Assembly: GCF_003465825.1 (NCBI RefSeq)
Contig: NZ_QSBV01000021.1
Coordinates: 1 to 39,907 of the forward strand
Origin: Collinsella sp. AF02-46-1
Lineage (GTDB): Bacteria; Actinomycetota; Coriobacteriia; Coriobacteriales; Coriobacteriaceae
Direction of reading: 5' to 3'
DNA: 39,907 nucleotides
In this document: one piece after another, positions 24,600 through 33,693 of the stretch
How positions within the stretch are numbered: the stretch's first letter is position 1
Layout of the letters: the number at the start of each line of letters is the position of its first letter
Notes under the pieces: generated by a model
What the model saw: only the letters and a program-made list of their open reading frames with translations
The model's database searches: none
What the model was told of the DNA's origin: nothing
Made by a program: the position numbers and the translations under genes

Positions 24600-25299
24600 A
24601 TGAGGCTGGGAGGGTTCGAGGAAACCAATTTGCCTGAAGGAGAGGGTGTCCCGACCGACAAGACAGACTAAAAAAGCCCCAGCGTCTATGCTAAGTTCAT
24701 TGCGAAAGTCTCGCCCCAAGGACATCTTCCTGAATGACATAGCACCAATTGAATTGGGCTAACACCCTTTGCCGCAATACCAAAAGACCTCATCTACTCA
24801 ACAGTCTTGCTTGAAACAGGATGATAATCTGGATGGAATCGCTTGTCCAAAGTCGTTATTAGGCGTTCATATGTACGGGCCAAGGGATTAATCACCGGAT
24901 TACCGAATGAGAGAAAGGCTGAGCCGTAATCTAGGATAACGGGTGCTGTGTCCTATTTTTTGGCAAACCTAATGCCGTCAAGCGAATGAATATAGAAATA
25001 AGCATATACGAGCACGCCATCGAATTGCTGGCATTCGATACGCTTCTACAATTTACGTGATACAGCATTTATCTTAGAAACGTGAAAGCGCATCGCAAAA
25101 AGGGAAAACAGGACAGGCGAAGAACGCGCGCCCCGTCTTCGACAGAAAATTCGGCATCTAAACCATTTGTATTGTTCATAACCACCAGCACCTCATTGCC
25201 ACGTTCAATGAGTGCGTGCGGCAAACTGTAGGTGAAGTTTTCAATGCCACTTATATGAGGAGGATATAGTGTGGGAAAAAGAACGTAGTGATACCCTAT
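24600..25299 (-). pseudogene. Decayed GT4 glycosyltransferase, paralogue of the gene at 28058
   Basis: Translating the minus strand from 25299 gives a clear homologue of the first 215 residues of the GT4 protein encoded at 28058-29206. Examples are TLYPPHISGIENFTYSLPHA against AQYPPHMGGIESFTQNMAHA, RVLRLSCFP in both, DYGSAFLSFGNP against DHGSAHLSFSNP, and GRDFRNEL against GRDFRHEL. The start codon position is now ATA, several stops occur (for example after RFAKK and before PNSIG), and at least one frameshift lies near 25090. The donor-sugar-binding C-terminal half is missing. The gene once followed licD with almost no gap, so licD and this enzyme probably formed an operon. It is now dead. Confidence 0.85.
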
Positions 25300-25300
25300 G

Positions 25301-26158
25301 CTATTTCTCGGACTCCCAAATCTCCCCATCCCCAAAGTCAATTAGAAGGGGTAAATGAGTATGTCGGTCCTCCTCTTTGGGAATGGCACGCCAATCCCCA
25401 TACATCGTTGTAAGATACTTGTCGGTTAACCTCGGGACAGGATATAGCTTTCCCTCAAATTCCGCATGAGCGAGAGGAAAAATATCATCCACTAGAATAG
25501 GATTCATATTTGGCCAAGCAAGAGTTAGGCATTCCTTGCTGACCGTGCCAACGCTGCAATCAGGTATAGAGCGATCGAACTGACGCTGATACTCAAGGGG
25601 ACCCCTATTGGACGCTTTCTCAATGAAATGTAACGCCTTGCAACCAGCTTTTTCGATAAAGCCAAGGAAGCCTCGATGAGGAACAGTGATATTCCCAGAA
25701 TGATAAAGGTAAGAACGGCGCTGAGCATTCAAAGCAAGTTTGAGCTGACGAGATCTAAGCTTAGGCTCATCATATAAATAATCGTACGGAAAGACATCAA
25801 CGAAGATACCCATAGCAGAACCAGAGTCCCTCCCTTCTTGGTTCTCGAAGCGAGTGCCATCCTTATAGACTTTACAGAACATCGCCGCATAGCCAGGAGA
25901 ATTGCGAGAATCATGGAAGGAATAGCCATCGGGCAATTCAGTAGAAGCAATGCTGCAAAAACGATCGTAATCAGAACGCATCATTCCAATATCAATATCG
26001 TCATCCCAAGGTATAAAACCTTTATGGCGCATGGCTCCAAGACAGGTGCCCCCATCAAGCCACCAATTAATTCCGAATTTATCGCAAAGAGAGCCAACTA
26101 CTTCCAAAATAGAGAGTTCAACAAATTGAAGACGAGTCAGCACACTATCCTCTGTCAT
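25301..26158 (-). CDS. licD: LicD-family phosphocholine transferase
   Basis: The product is 285 residues from ATG 26158, with GAGG just upstream; a GTG five codons earlier is less likely. LDGGTCLGAMRHKGFIPWDD (34-53), followed by DIDIGM, is the LicD nucleotidyltransferase-like core with metal-binding Asps. FVDVFPYDYLYD and the C-terminal LTDKYLTTMYGDWRAIP are further LicD blocks. LicD proteins move phosphocholine from CDP-choline onto sugars of teichoic acid or polysaccharide in the cytoplasm before export. The CDP-choline would come from the fusion protein encoded 5 kb away. It is transcribed away from the polysaccharide genes to its right, with the remains of a GT4 gene directly behind it. 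The frame is intact. Confidence 0.9.
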   Translation of the reverse strand: MTEDSVLTRLQFVELSILEVVGSLCDKFGINWWLDGGTCLGAMRHKGFIPWDDDIDIGMMRSDYDRFCSIASTELPDGYSFHDSRNSPGYAAMFCKVYKDGTRFENQEGRDSGSAMGIFVDVFPYDYLYDEPKLRSRQLKLALNAQRRSYLYHSGNITVPHRGFLGFIEKAGCKALHFIEKASNRGPLEYQRQFDRSIPDCSVGTVSKECLTLAWPNMNPILVDDIFPLAHAEFEGKLYPVPRLTDKYLTTMYGDWRAIPKEEDRHTHLPLLIDFGDGEIWESEK

Positions 26159-26624
26159 AGTAACCTCATACACTAGATAGTAATCGTAAGCAGCTAGTAA
26201 AAACTCTTACAACATTATGGAATGGAAAAGTAAAGGGCCTTTCAAGTGGTGAAATAAACCATATACGCCCCACAAGTAGTGCATTAAGGCCACTAGTACC
26301 ATATATAGGATAATCGGCGAATTAACAATTGCGGTGCACTAAGGATAGACTTTCGACATAAATAGCTATGCGCATAGTGAAGACTGTACATCTATATGCA
26401 ATTGAGAGCCAACTGTCATCATCGGATTGCGGACGGAATAGATAGGTTTGTTGCGTTTCCGAGAGTAGTCACGCTTTATGTGGAAGGTGTGCCAGAAATC
26501 TTCTTACGCTTTAATATAGCGAACGGAAATTTGGCGTTGGATAGCCTTGGCATGTGTAAATTGTTCTGGTCAAGTTTATTATATCTAGAATAAATTAAGT
26601 TATTCGAATTTGGATTAAGAGGGA
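26159..26624. other. AT-rich intergenic region between divergent licD and flippase genes
   Basis: These 466 bases hold no supported gene. A 65-codon frame at 26396-26593 has no ribosome site and no recognised similarity. Promoters for both flanking genes should lie here, but I could not place -35 and -10 boxes with confidence. Short repeats of AGTGGT and CCACAAGTAGT occur near 26247-26290. Confidence 0.5.
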
Positions 26625-27866
26625 ATGTTGAAGGAAAATTCACTTAAGGCAAATATGCTATGGAACTCGATTGGTTCTTTATACTACTCGGGCTGTCAAT
26701 GGCTTATTACTGTCGTTGTAGCGAGACTGTCTAGCAGCTACGATGCCGCAGGCTTACTTGCGGTGGCAATGTCTGTCTCAAATATCTTTTCACAAATTGG
26801 ACTTTTCCGAATTAGATCCTATCAGGTTTCCGATATTCATGAGAAGGTATCAGCAGGCGAGTATGTTGGTTTTCGATTAACGACGATTTTTCTTGGATTA
26901 ATTTTTACGTATATATACATGTATTTCACCTGTTCAAGGGACAGTTATACCGTAATATTCCTTTACCTTGTATTCCGCGCTGGGGATGTTTTCATCGATG
27001 TGTTGCATGGAGTTGATCAGCAACATCTCAGAATGGATTATTGCGGTATTTCAATGATAATTCGAGCAACGCTGTTTCTCGCCGCTTTTATCATAGGGCT
27101 AGCAAAATTCGATAATCTCAATGTGGCCTTGTTTGCTATGGTTGTGGCTACTTATCCTGTGATTATTTTTGACTATAAGATCGCATCGCAATTTACTGAT
27201 GTTAGGCCTTCTTTTAATGCCGCGGTTATTAAGCGTCTATTTATGTCATGCCTTCCTGCTGTGGTCGGCATGTCTCTTTGTTCGGTGGTGGTTACATATT
27301 CACGTCAATTTCTGGGGGAGTGTTACGGCGCTTCATCATTGGGTATTTATGCAACTGTTTGTACTCCGATTGTAATCATTCAGGCCTGCGCAACCTATGT
27401 TTATGCCCCTCTTTTGGGAACTTTTGCTGAGCGATACGAAGCGAAGGACGCGTCGGGGCTTTTTCGACTTGTTTTCAATGTGACTTTATCGATGTGTGTG
27501 CTATTTGCTGTTTGTGCGGGCGTTTTCATGCTTTTTGGCAGTCAACTACTCACTATCGTATTTGGGAGTAGGATTGCAGCCAATAGCTATTTAATATATG
27601 CGGGTCTTTTTAGTTCTGCGTTTACGGCTCTGGTTGCATTTTTAAGCGATCTTCTAATTAGCGTCCGTGATATGGCCGGTTGTTTTATTGGGAATTGTAT
27701 TGGGTGCTTCATTTCATTCCCTTTGGCATGGTTTTTGATACCACGAACAGGTTTAAATGGAGCCAGTTATGTAGTCATCATCAGTTACTTCATAGCCTGT
27801 AGCATTCTGTTTTCTTTTCTGTCTAAATCTGTCCGTAGTCTTGTCATTGATAATCCAGATAGATAG
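26625..27866 (+). CDS. Wzx-like polysaccharide flippase
   Basis: The product is 413 residues with about twelve hydrophobic helices and few polar loops. It begins NSIGSLYYSGCQWLITVVVA, the usual start of MOP-superfamily oligosaccharide flippases. Further typical segments are SVSNIFSQIGLFRIRSYQVS and the late region RTGLNGASYVVIISYFIACS, close to the family's 'G..GaA.a..is......l' block. It should move lipid-linked repeat units across the membrane. The ATG sits one base after GAGGG; the next codon, TTG, four bases from that site, may be the true start. Surrounding glycosyltransferases would supply its substrate. A polymerase (Wzy) was not identified. Confidence 0.8.
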   Translation: MLKENSLKANMLWNSIGSLYYSGCQWLITVVVARLSSSYDAAGLLAVAMSVSNIFSQIGLFRIRSYQVSDIHEKVSAGEYVGFRLTTIFLGLIFTYIYMYFTCSRDSYTVIFLYLVFRAGDVFIDVLHGVDQQHLRMDYCGISMIIRATLFLAAFIIGLAKFDNLNVALFAMVVATYPVIIFDYKIASQFTDVRPSFNAAVIKRLFMSCLPAVVGMSLCSVVVTYSRQFLGECYGASSLGIYATVCTPIVIIQACATYVYAPLLGTFAERYEAKDASGLFRLVFNVTLSMCVLFAVCAGVFMLFGSQLLTIVFGSRIAANSYLIYAGLFSSAFTALVAFLSDLLISVRDMAGCFIGNCIGCFISFPLAWFLIPRTGLNGASYVVIISYFIACSILFSFLSKSVRSLVIDNPDR

Positions 27867-28057
27867 GCAGCGTATTCGCTGCAGCTTTTCATGGTCTCCG
27901 GTATTCGGCGTAGTTCTGAATTCATATTTTGATGCGGACGCGAAATGCTACCAGCAAAACCATATGGTGGACGGTTGAGCAATATGATGATTGAAGGCCC
28001 CTGTTCTTATCTATTTAGCAGCGACTGCCTTTGTAGACGGATGGGAGTATAAATACC

Positions 28058-29206
28058 ATGGCTAGTACATACGCGATTTTCTCAGCTCAATATCCTCCTC
28101 ATATGGGTGGAATTGAGAGTTTTACTCAGAATATGGCGCACGCCCTTGCGGCAAAGGGCGCTTCGGTTATCGTTGTTACCAACGATACCAATTTTGTTGG
28201 TTCTGGCATCGAGGATGATTCTGATATTAAAATCCTTCGTCTTTCGTGTTTTCCACTTGTTGATGGACGCTTTCCAATCGCTAAGATCAATAAAGAAAAT
28301 CTGGATCTTTGGAAATGGCTCGAAGCTCAAGACCTTGACGGCGTTCTGATAAATGCAAGGTTTTACCTTCATTCAATTGCTGGTATTAGATTTGCTCGGC
28401 AGAAGGGTCTAAAGCCTGTCGTGCTTGATCATGGGTCGGCTCATCTTTCATTTAGTAATCCAATGCTTGATCCGTTTGTGTGCATGTATGAGCATCTTAT
28501 TACTGCATGGGGCAAGAGATATAGCCCTGCATATTACGGCGTTTCTCAGAAAAGCATGGAATGGCTTTGGCATTTTGGAATTCAAGCGGAAGGCGTTATT
28601 CCAAACGCAATTGACGCAGAAGAATATCGCGAAATGACTTCAGGGCGAGATTTTAGACATGAGCTTAAATTAGGAGAGACTCAATTTATTGTCACCTACA
28701 TTGGTCGATTCATTCCAGAAAAGGGAATCAAGTCAATAATTGATACTTCGAAAAGCCAACGACTTATTAATCTCGGGGTCCATTTTGTCTTGGCGGGTGA
28801 TGGGCCAATGTCTTCTGAGGTTGAGCTCGCTCAGGGGGAGTCACTTCACTGGGTGGGACGTCTGTCTGCAGCTGATGTTTCTGCGCTTCTTCAGCAGTCC
28901 AATTTACTTTGTCTCCCGACTCGTTCCGAGGGTTTTTCAACAATACTTCTGGAAGCAGCTGCGTGCGGGTGTCCTGCTGTCGTTACTGATGTCGGAGGGG
29001 CTCGGGAGCTTATTCCGAGTAGCGAATATGGGACAATTATTCAATCTATGAGTATGGAGTCGGTTGAGCGGGCTATTAATCAAGTTGTGTCAAATCGTTC
29101 TTTGTTGAAAGCTCAATCTAAAGCGGTTCGGATGCTTGTCGAATCGAAGCATTCTTGGAGGGATTCTGCTAAATTGCTTTGTTCTGCATTTGCTATTGGC
29201 GAATAA
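28058..29206 (+). CDS. GT4-family glycosyltransferase
   Basis: The product is 382 residues with two Rossmann-like halves (GT-B). The N-terminal half begins AIFSAQYPPHMGGIESF, the glycine-rich acceptor loop of GT4. The C-terminal half has VTYIGRFIPEKGIKSII (about 211-227), VLAGDGPM, and EGFSTILLEAAACGCPAV carrying the E-x7-E donor-binding motif. It should add a sugar, identity unknown, to a lipid-linked precursor. The decayed gene behind licD at 24600-25299 is its paralogue, so this copy probably retains or replaced that role. GGGAG lies ten bases before the ATG. Confidence 0.88.
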   Translation: MASTYAIFSAQYPPHMGGIESFTQNMAHALAAKGASVIVVTNDTNFVGSGIEDDSDIKILRLSCFPLVDGRFPIAKINKENLDLWKWLEAQDLDGVLINARFYLHSIAGIRFARQKGLKPVVLDHGSAHLSFSNPMLDPFVCMYEHLITAWGKRYSPAYYGVSQKSMEWLWHFGIQAEGVIPNAIDAEEYREMTSGRDFRHELKLGETQFIVTYIGRFIPEKGIKSIIDTSKSQRLINLGVHFVLAGDGPMSSEVELAQGESLHWVGRLSAADVSALLQQSNLLCLPTRSEGFSTILLEAAACGCPAVVTDVGGARELIPSSEYGTIIQSMSMESVERAINQVVSNRSLLKAQSKAVRMLVESKHSWRDSAKLLCSAFAIGE

Positions 29207-29255
29207 TTGACCCGGGCGTCCAGATCCCGGGGATTCTATGCTTGTCCAAAAGTAA

Positions 29256-29300
29256 GCAGTGCATAGCATTCAAGATTTACGCCTTAATGCTATGCACTGC
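29256..29300. repeat. Perfect 15-bp inverted repeat with 15-nt loop
   Basis: The arms 29256-29270 and 29286-29300 are exact reverse complements (GCAGTGCATAGCATT and its complement). It lies in the 141-bp gap between two converging genes. It could terminate transcription from both sides, but neither side has a clear T-tract. The 15-nt loop is longer than usual for a terminator. Confidence 0.75.
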
Positions 29301-29347
29301 GTCTGTGTTTAGCTATTCATTGCATTGGTTGAGTGATCACAGAATTG

Positions 29348-30358
29348 CTAGCTTGCAATACGACGTCGCTCTCTATTCATCAACAGCCCTAGTAGTTTTG
29401 AGGTATTGGTTAGACCTATAAAGCGTGCGGCGCACCTGCAGATCCGTACCTGTTTTCTGTCGCTGCAACTAAGCAGCCAGCTGCATTTGATGGCTGAGTC
29501 TAAAATAACGTTAGCTTCATTTTTACTTAGGGTTCCCGCGTAGCCAAGAAGTACTACATAGAGATAGGCCGCAAAAGCATTCGATGCTGCCTTATTGGTT
29601 TTAGATATCATTTCTGTGTTAATGGCTTCGCAATGCTGGTGGAGTATGCCTAAAAGGTCCTTGACGATTTTTGCATCAAGCGGTTTTACACTTTGCGACA
29701 CGGCGGAATTGCGTCGCCAAACATAAAAAGGGGAGTTATAGAGTTTGACAGACTTAATTTGATACAATAATCTAAAAGACCAGTCACAGTCTTCATTCCT
29801 CTTGCCCTCTAAAAAAAATAGATTGTTGTCAACAATCAACTGTCTTTTGACTGTTTTGCTCCATACAGCAGAGCAATATAAGCCCGATTCTATTAACGAG
29901 CTTATTGAAGTTGCGAAATCCGAAGAGTTTTGATAAGTATCAATATTATTCGGATTTGAATCAACTATAAGCTCATTCCGGCTCTCCCAATATGAACAAG
30001 TGGGATAAATTACAACGTCGGGTTCGTTATCATTGCTAATGAGCTGGTAGAGATCAGATATGGCATTCGAGAATCTCCAATAGTCATCGTTGTCGGTGAA
30101 TGTAACATATTTCCCCTTTGCCGCTCTAAGTCCTGTGTTTCTAGCAGCAGAAGTTCCGCCGTTTTGTGCCCGCTGGATAAATTTAACTCTTGCATTACTG
30201 TTGGCAAAATCTCGACAGATATCCGGGGAATTGTCAGTTGACTGATCATCGACAAGAAGAATTTCAAAATCTTTAAAAGACTGGTTTAAAAGAGAATTGA
30301 CGCATTCAGACAAGTACTGGGTGGAATTATATACAGGGATAATAATTGAAAGGAACAT
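29348..30358 (-). CDS. GT2-family glycosyltransferase
   Basis: The product is 336 residues. It starts SIIIPVYNSTQYLSECVNSL, the GT-A nucleotide-sugar fold. FEILLVDDQSTDNSPDIC and GGTSAARNTGLRAAKGKYV follow, and TFTDNDDYW holds the metal-binding DxD equivalent. The C-terminal third is helical and less conserved. The acceptor and sugar cannot be told. AGGAG lies seven bases before the ATG. It is the only minus-strand gene between the flippase/GT4 block and the GT2-DUF2304-DUF2142 block, and diverges from the latter across 284 bp that include a TATAAT at 30579-30584 facing the plus-strand genes. Confidence 0.85.
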   Translation of the reverse strand: MFLSIIIPVYNSTQYLSECVNSLLNQSFKDFEILLVDDQSTDNSPDICRDFANSNARVKFIQRAQNGGTSAARNTGLRAAKGKYVTFTDNDDYWRFSNAISDLYQLISNDNEPDVVIYPTCSYWESRNELIVDSNPNNIDTYQNSSDFATSISSLIESGLYCSAVWSKTVKRQLIVDNNLFFLEGKRNEDCDWSFRLLYQIKSVKLYNSPFYVWRRNSAVSQSVKPLDAKIVKDLLGILHQHCEAINTEMISKTNKAASNAFAAYLYVVLLGYAGTLSKNEANVILDSAIKCSWLLSCSDRKQVRICRCAARFIGLTNTSKLLGLLMNRERRRIAS

Positions 30359-30642
30359 TCGATTTCTCCTATTAACTATGGTCTACGATTTTGCATTTTA
30401 CAACAGCCGTGAAAGACGCACTCAAGTGTAGTTGTTTGCCAATTTGACTACATCATCTAATAATTGGCCTTGATTCGCATCAATTGATTTATTAGATTCA
30501 GTAGTCAATCTGTACGTTGCGTTTCAACTGTATTGATCCAAATCTCAGTAGTCTCTATATATAAATTCTATTTAAGATTATAATATCCAAGCCTATACTC
30601 TGAATATTAACTTCCATTAGTAAACTTCTGTTAAGGATTGTT

Positions 30643-31338
30643 ATGAATAATAGCCCTAGCGTTTTGGTCATAATTCCAGCTTATAACGAAGAGGCTAATA
30701 TACTTCACACGGTTCAGTCAGTTATGCAATTTGGCTATGACTACCTTGTGGTTAATGACGGCTCTACGGATAAGACTCTCCAGATATGTGAAGAGAACCA
30801 CCTTAATGTGCTTGATTTGCCACAGAATCTTGGTATTGGCGGTGCAGTCCAGGCTGGGCATAAATACGCTCGACAGTTTGGCTATGATATCGATGTTCAA
30901 GTGGATGGCGATGGCCAACACGACCCCAACTACATCGGCGCTCTTATTGAAAAGATTCAATCCGGCTCCGATATTGTTGTTGGGTCTAGGTTTTTAATAC
31001 CGACGACCGGTTTTCAGTCCTCTTTTTTAAGGCGAATTGGCATAACCTGGTTTTCAAATGTAATCAGGTTGGTTTCTCGACGGAGAATTACAGACCCGAC
31101 TTCAGGTTTTAGGGCTTGTAATAAAAAGGCCATTGAGCTTTTCTGTAATAAGTATCCTTCTGACTATCCTGAGCCTGATTCTATTGTTTATGCGCTCGCT
31201 CAGGGCTTAGATGTAACAGAGGTTTCAGTTGTTATGAAGGAACGACAGGGCGGCACTTCTTCTATTTCTGGTTTTTCCAGCGTTTACTATATGATCAAGG
31301 TTACGTTAGCTATTTTTATATCCGCCTACTCAAAATAG
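30643..31338 (+). CDS. GT2 polyprenyl-phosphate sugar synthase-like (DPM1/GtrB type)
   Basis: The product is 231 residues. VLVIIPAYNEEANILHTV, YLVVNDGSTDKTLQIC, LPQNLGIGGAVQAGHKYA and VQVDGDGQHDP are the standard motifs of dolichyl-phosphate mannose synthase-like GT2 enzymes, and SRRRITDPTSGFRACNKKA is the following conserved block. The two C-terminal membrane helices of GtrB are absent, leaving only one hydrophobic end segment. It probably loads a sugar onto undecaprenyl phosphate at the inner membrane face. AAGGA lies before the ATG. The next gene begins nine bases after the stop and encodes a small DUF2304 membrane protein that may supply the missing membrane part. Confidence 0.85.
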   Translation: MNNSPSVLVIIPAYNEEANILHTVQSVMQFGYDYLVVNDGSTDKTLQICEENHLNVLDLPQNLGIGGAVQAGHKYARQFGYDIDVQVDGDGQHDPNYIGALIEKIQSGSDIVVGSRFLIPTTGFQSSFLRRIGITWFSNVIRLVSRRRITDPTSGFRACNKKAIELFCNKYPSDYPEPDSIVYALAQGLDVTEVSVVMKERQGGTSSISGFSSVYYMIKVTLAIFISAYSK

Positions 31339-31347
31339 GAGTTGATA

Positions 31348-31689
31348 ATGTCTGTATCAATACGGATCGCCATAGTATTCGCTTGCTTGTTATTGGCTCT
31401 TTATGTCATTCGTCTCGTGTCGACCGATAAACTTCAATTACGCTACTCCCTTTTATGGCTAGCTTTGGTCGTTACCCTTTTATTATGTAGTATTTTCCCT
31501 GTGCCGATTTATTTCCTTTCTTCCTTTTTTGGCTTTGTAACGTCTGCCAATTTTATTTTTGTCGCTGGTTTTATTTTCGTAATTTTAATCTTGCTGTCTC
31601 TATCTGTGACCGTTAGTAGGCAAGCGCTTGCGATTAAAAATCTGACACAAAAAATAGCATTGCTCGAAAAGAATAGCAGTTCCAGCTAG
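31348..31689 (+). CDS. DUF2304 small membrane protein
   Basis: The product is 113 residues from ATG 31348, chosen over the upstream TTG because AGGAG ends six bases before it. Three hydrophobic helices (IAIVFACLLLALYVIRLV, SLLWLALVVTLLLCSIF, FIFVAGFIFVILILLSL) are separated by the short DKLQLRYSLLW loop typical of DUF2304. A C-terminal amphipathic tail (RQALAIKNLTQKIALLEKN) may be a coiled coil. Genes of this family often follow DPM1-like GT2 genes, as here. A role as membrane partner or lipid-sugar flippase is inferred from context. Confidence 0.8.
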   Translation: MSVSIRIAIVFACLLLALYVIRLVSTDKLQLRYSLLWLALVVTLLLCSIFPVPIYFLSSFFGFVTSANFIFVAGFIFVILILLSLSVTVSRQALAIKNLTQKIALLEKNSSSS

Positions 31690-31868
31690 TTTTGGTATCT
31701 GCGTAGGGGATTAGGGATTGTCTCTATATGCAGTATGGATGGACATCTTCGAAGTCGAGATGCCGCAAATTTAACTATTGTTTTTAGATGACAGTCTCCC
31801 GTTCGCTTTTTAAGACTTATTTCAGCGACTTCTATTTCGCAATAAGATTTTGGTTTCAAAGGATTTCC

Positions 31869-33407
31869 ATGACAAGTTTTGTAAGATTTAAGACTGCATT
31901 CATTGTGTTCGCCGTTTTTTTTGCATTCTATTCAGTCTATTGGTATCTAAATAATCCGAGATTACTTACACTGTTTACAATTACGATTTCGTTGATTCTA
32001 ATTCTTGGCCTTTGTGCTGCATATGCAAAGGAATACTATCGTCTTAAAAGTGAATGGGTATTTTTGGCGCTGCTTATAGCGTTTCTAATTATTTTTGTCT
32101 TTATCTTTCCTCCGTTTACGGTTCCGGATGAAGGCCATCATTTTTTTTCATCTTATTGGTTGGTTGATAATCTTCCATATAATGCACATGTTACAAATAA
32201 TGGTGGCTTCCTAGTACGGGATATCGATCTTTCCCTTTATAAGAATCGCCAGAGTAACGCCATTGACTCCTCTTCATTTGATTCGATTATTCAGAATTTT
32301 ACTCTGTTTGAGAATGGGAAGTGGACTCCGTTCAATGAGTTCTCATTTAGCGTCGGTAGTGAGAATGTTACTGCGAAAATAGGATCTATCGTTGGTCTGC
32401 AAATCGGTCTGTTTTTCGGACTTGGTGCCTATCCTGTGTTCTATATGGGGCGCATTGGTTCGGCTCTGGTTTTTTGCTTTTGTGCGTTCCAGGCATACAG
32501 GATTGCACCTAAGGGCAAATCGATTATTGTTTTTGTTTCGCTGCTGCCTATGACGCTTCACTTGGCTGCTTCATACTCTTATGATTCAGGAATTATTGCG
32601 TACTCGCTTTTAGTATTCGCTTGTCTAATGCGCGGTTTTTTTGGAGAGCAGAAATCAATAGGTTGTAAAGAAATCGTCATCTATTTAATTATTTCGGCGT
32701 TTTTGGCTCCGTGTAAGGTTATTTATTCTGGGCTGATATTACTTGGTTTGCTTGTGCCCCTTTCGCAGTTCCAAGATGTGAAAGTCGGACGTATCGGTAA
32801 GTGCACACTAATCTTTGCTGTTATAGCCTCCGTTCTAGTGCTGCGCCTAGCATCAATGAGCACATTGGTATCTCAGTCTTCAGATGTCTCTCGTGGCCAA
32901 GAGATTGGGCGGTTTTATACGCTCAGTGACATCATCATGCATCCAAAGAATAGCTTCCAGGTCTTTTTTAGGACATTAGATTCCCTAGGAGATTTTTATT
33001 GGGAATCCACCTTAGGGTATTCGCTTGGATGGCTCCAAAAAAACTTGCAGTTTCCAACCTTTTTTATGATTCCTTATTTGTTGTTTGGGTTTATTTGTTG
33101 TTTGGATTCCGAAGATGAGCCCTCTTTTCTCAGCCCCATTTGTTCCATTCTGTTTATTATCGCTTTTGCTTTGGCTGCCCTTGGTTCCATTGTATCTATG
33201 TGGTTGGGCTGGACGTTCAATTACGAGAATGTAATACAGGGTGTTCAAGGACGATATTTTCTTCCTGTTCTACCAGCTTTGTTGTTTGGGTCGAGAACGC
33301 GCTTGTTTAAATTCAACTCATCTTCGCTTTCTGTCGTCTCTTTTGGCATGTGCGTGATGAATTGTTTATATCTTATTCGTTTTATTAGTATTGCATCCTG
33401 TGTGTAG
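31869..33407 (+). CDS. DUF2142 multi-pass membrane protein, likely GT-C-type glycosyltransferase
   Basis: About 512 residues with ten or more helices. After two helices comes FPPFTVPDEGHHFFSSYWLV, the DUF2142 signature, with acidic Asp-Glu in the first external loop as in GT-C enzymes that use polyprenyl-phosphate sugars. Late helices include YFLPVLPALLFGSRTRL, also typical. ATG 31869 is preferred because AAAGGA lies five bases upstream; an ATG at 31788 would add 27 residues without a ribosome site. With the two preceding genes it forms a plausible synthase/partner/transferase set that adds a side sugar to an exported polymer outside the membrane. Confidence 0.78.
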   Translation: MTSFVRFKTAFIVFAVFFAFYSVYWYLNNPRLLTLFTITISLILILGLCAAYAKEYYRLKSEWVFLALLIAFLIIFVFIFPPFTVPDEGHHFFSSYWLVDNLPYNAHVTNNGGFLVRDIDLSLYKNRQSNAIDSSSFDSIIQNFTLFENGKWTPFNEFSFSVGSENVTAKIGSIVGLQIGLFFGLGAYPVFYMGRIGSALVFCFCAFQAYRIAPKGKSIIVFVSLLPMTLHLAASYSYDSGIIAYSLLVFACLMRGFFGEQKSIGCKEIVIYLIISAFLAPCKVIYSGLILLGLLVPLSQFQDVKVGRIGKCTLIFAVIASVLVLRLASMSTLVSQSSDVSRGQEIGRFYTLSDIIMHPKNSFQVFFRTLDSLGDFYWESTLGYSLGWLQKNLQFPTFFMIPYLLFGFICCLDSEDEPSFLSPICSILFIIAFALAALGSIVSMWLGWTFNYENVIQGVQGRYFLPVLPALLFGSRTRLFKFNSSSLSVVSFGMCVMNCLYLIRFISIASCV

Positions 33408-33449
33408 GCCTTTGCGTAATGCTCTCGGGTTTTTCTTCTATCTAACTGT

Positions 33450-33690
33450 TTAGATAACAGGCGATGATTCGGACGCCGCAGGGTCCCCGAAAGCTATGCT
33501 TTTACAAGCCAAGCAGAGACTTTGACCGAGCGCTAGGTTGGCATGCGAGAGGCCAACATGAGGCCGTGCCGCGGGGCGGACCGCAGGTAGCAAAACGGCA
33601 CCGGAGCCCATGTCGGGCCCGGTGCCCAAGCGCGATATCGACGGCGCAGTTTCGCGATATTCAACAGCGCCCAAATGAGTAAATACTCAT
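33450..33690. other. GC-rich segment without a recognised gene, with a strong hairpin
   Basis: This stretch is abruptly GC-rich between AT-rich genes. It includes a hairpin whose outer stem GGCACCGG/CCGGTGCC surrounds an inner GCCC/GGGC stem near 33598-33630. Both strands have open frames of 72-74 codons, but neither has a ribosome site or recognised similarity. It could be a remnant of a lost gene, a structured 3' end, or a recombination scar. Confidence 0.4.
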
Positions 33691-33693
33691 TAT

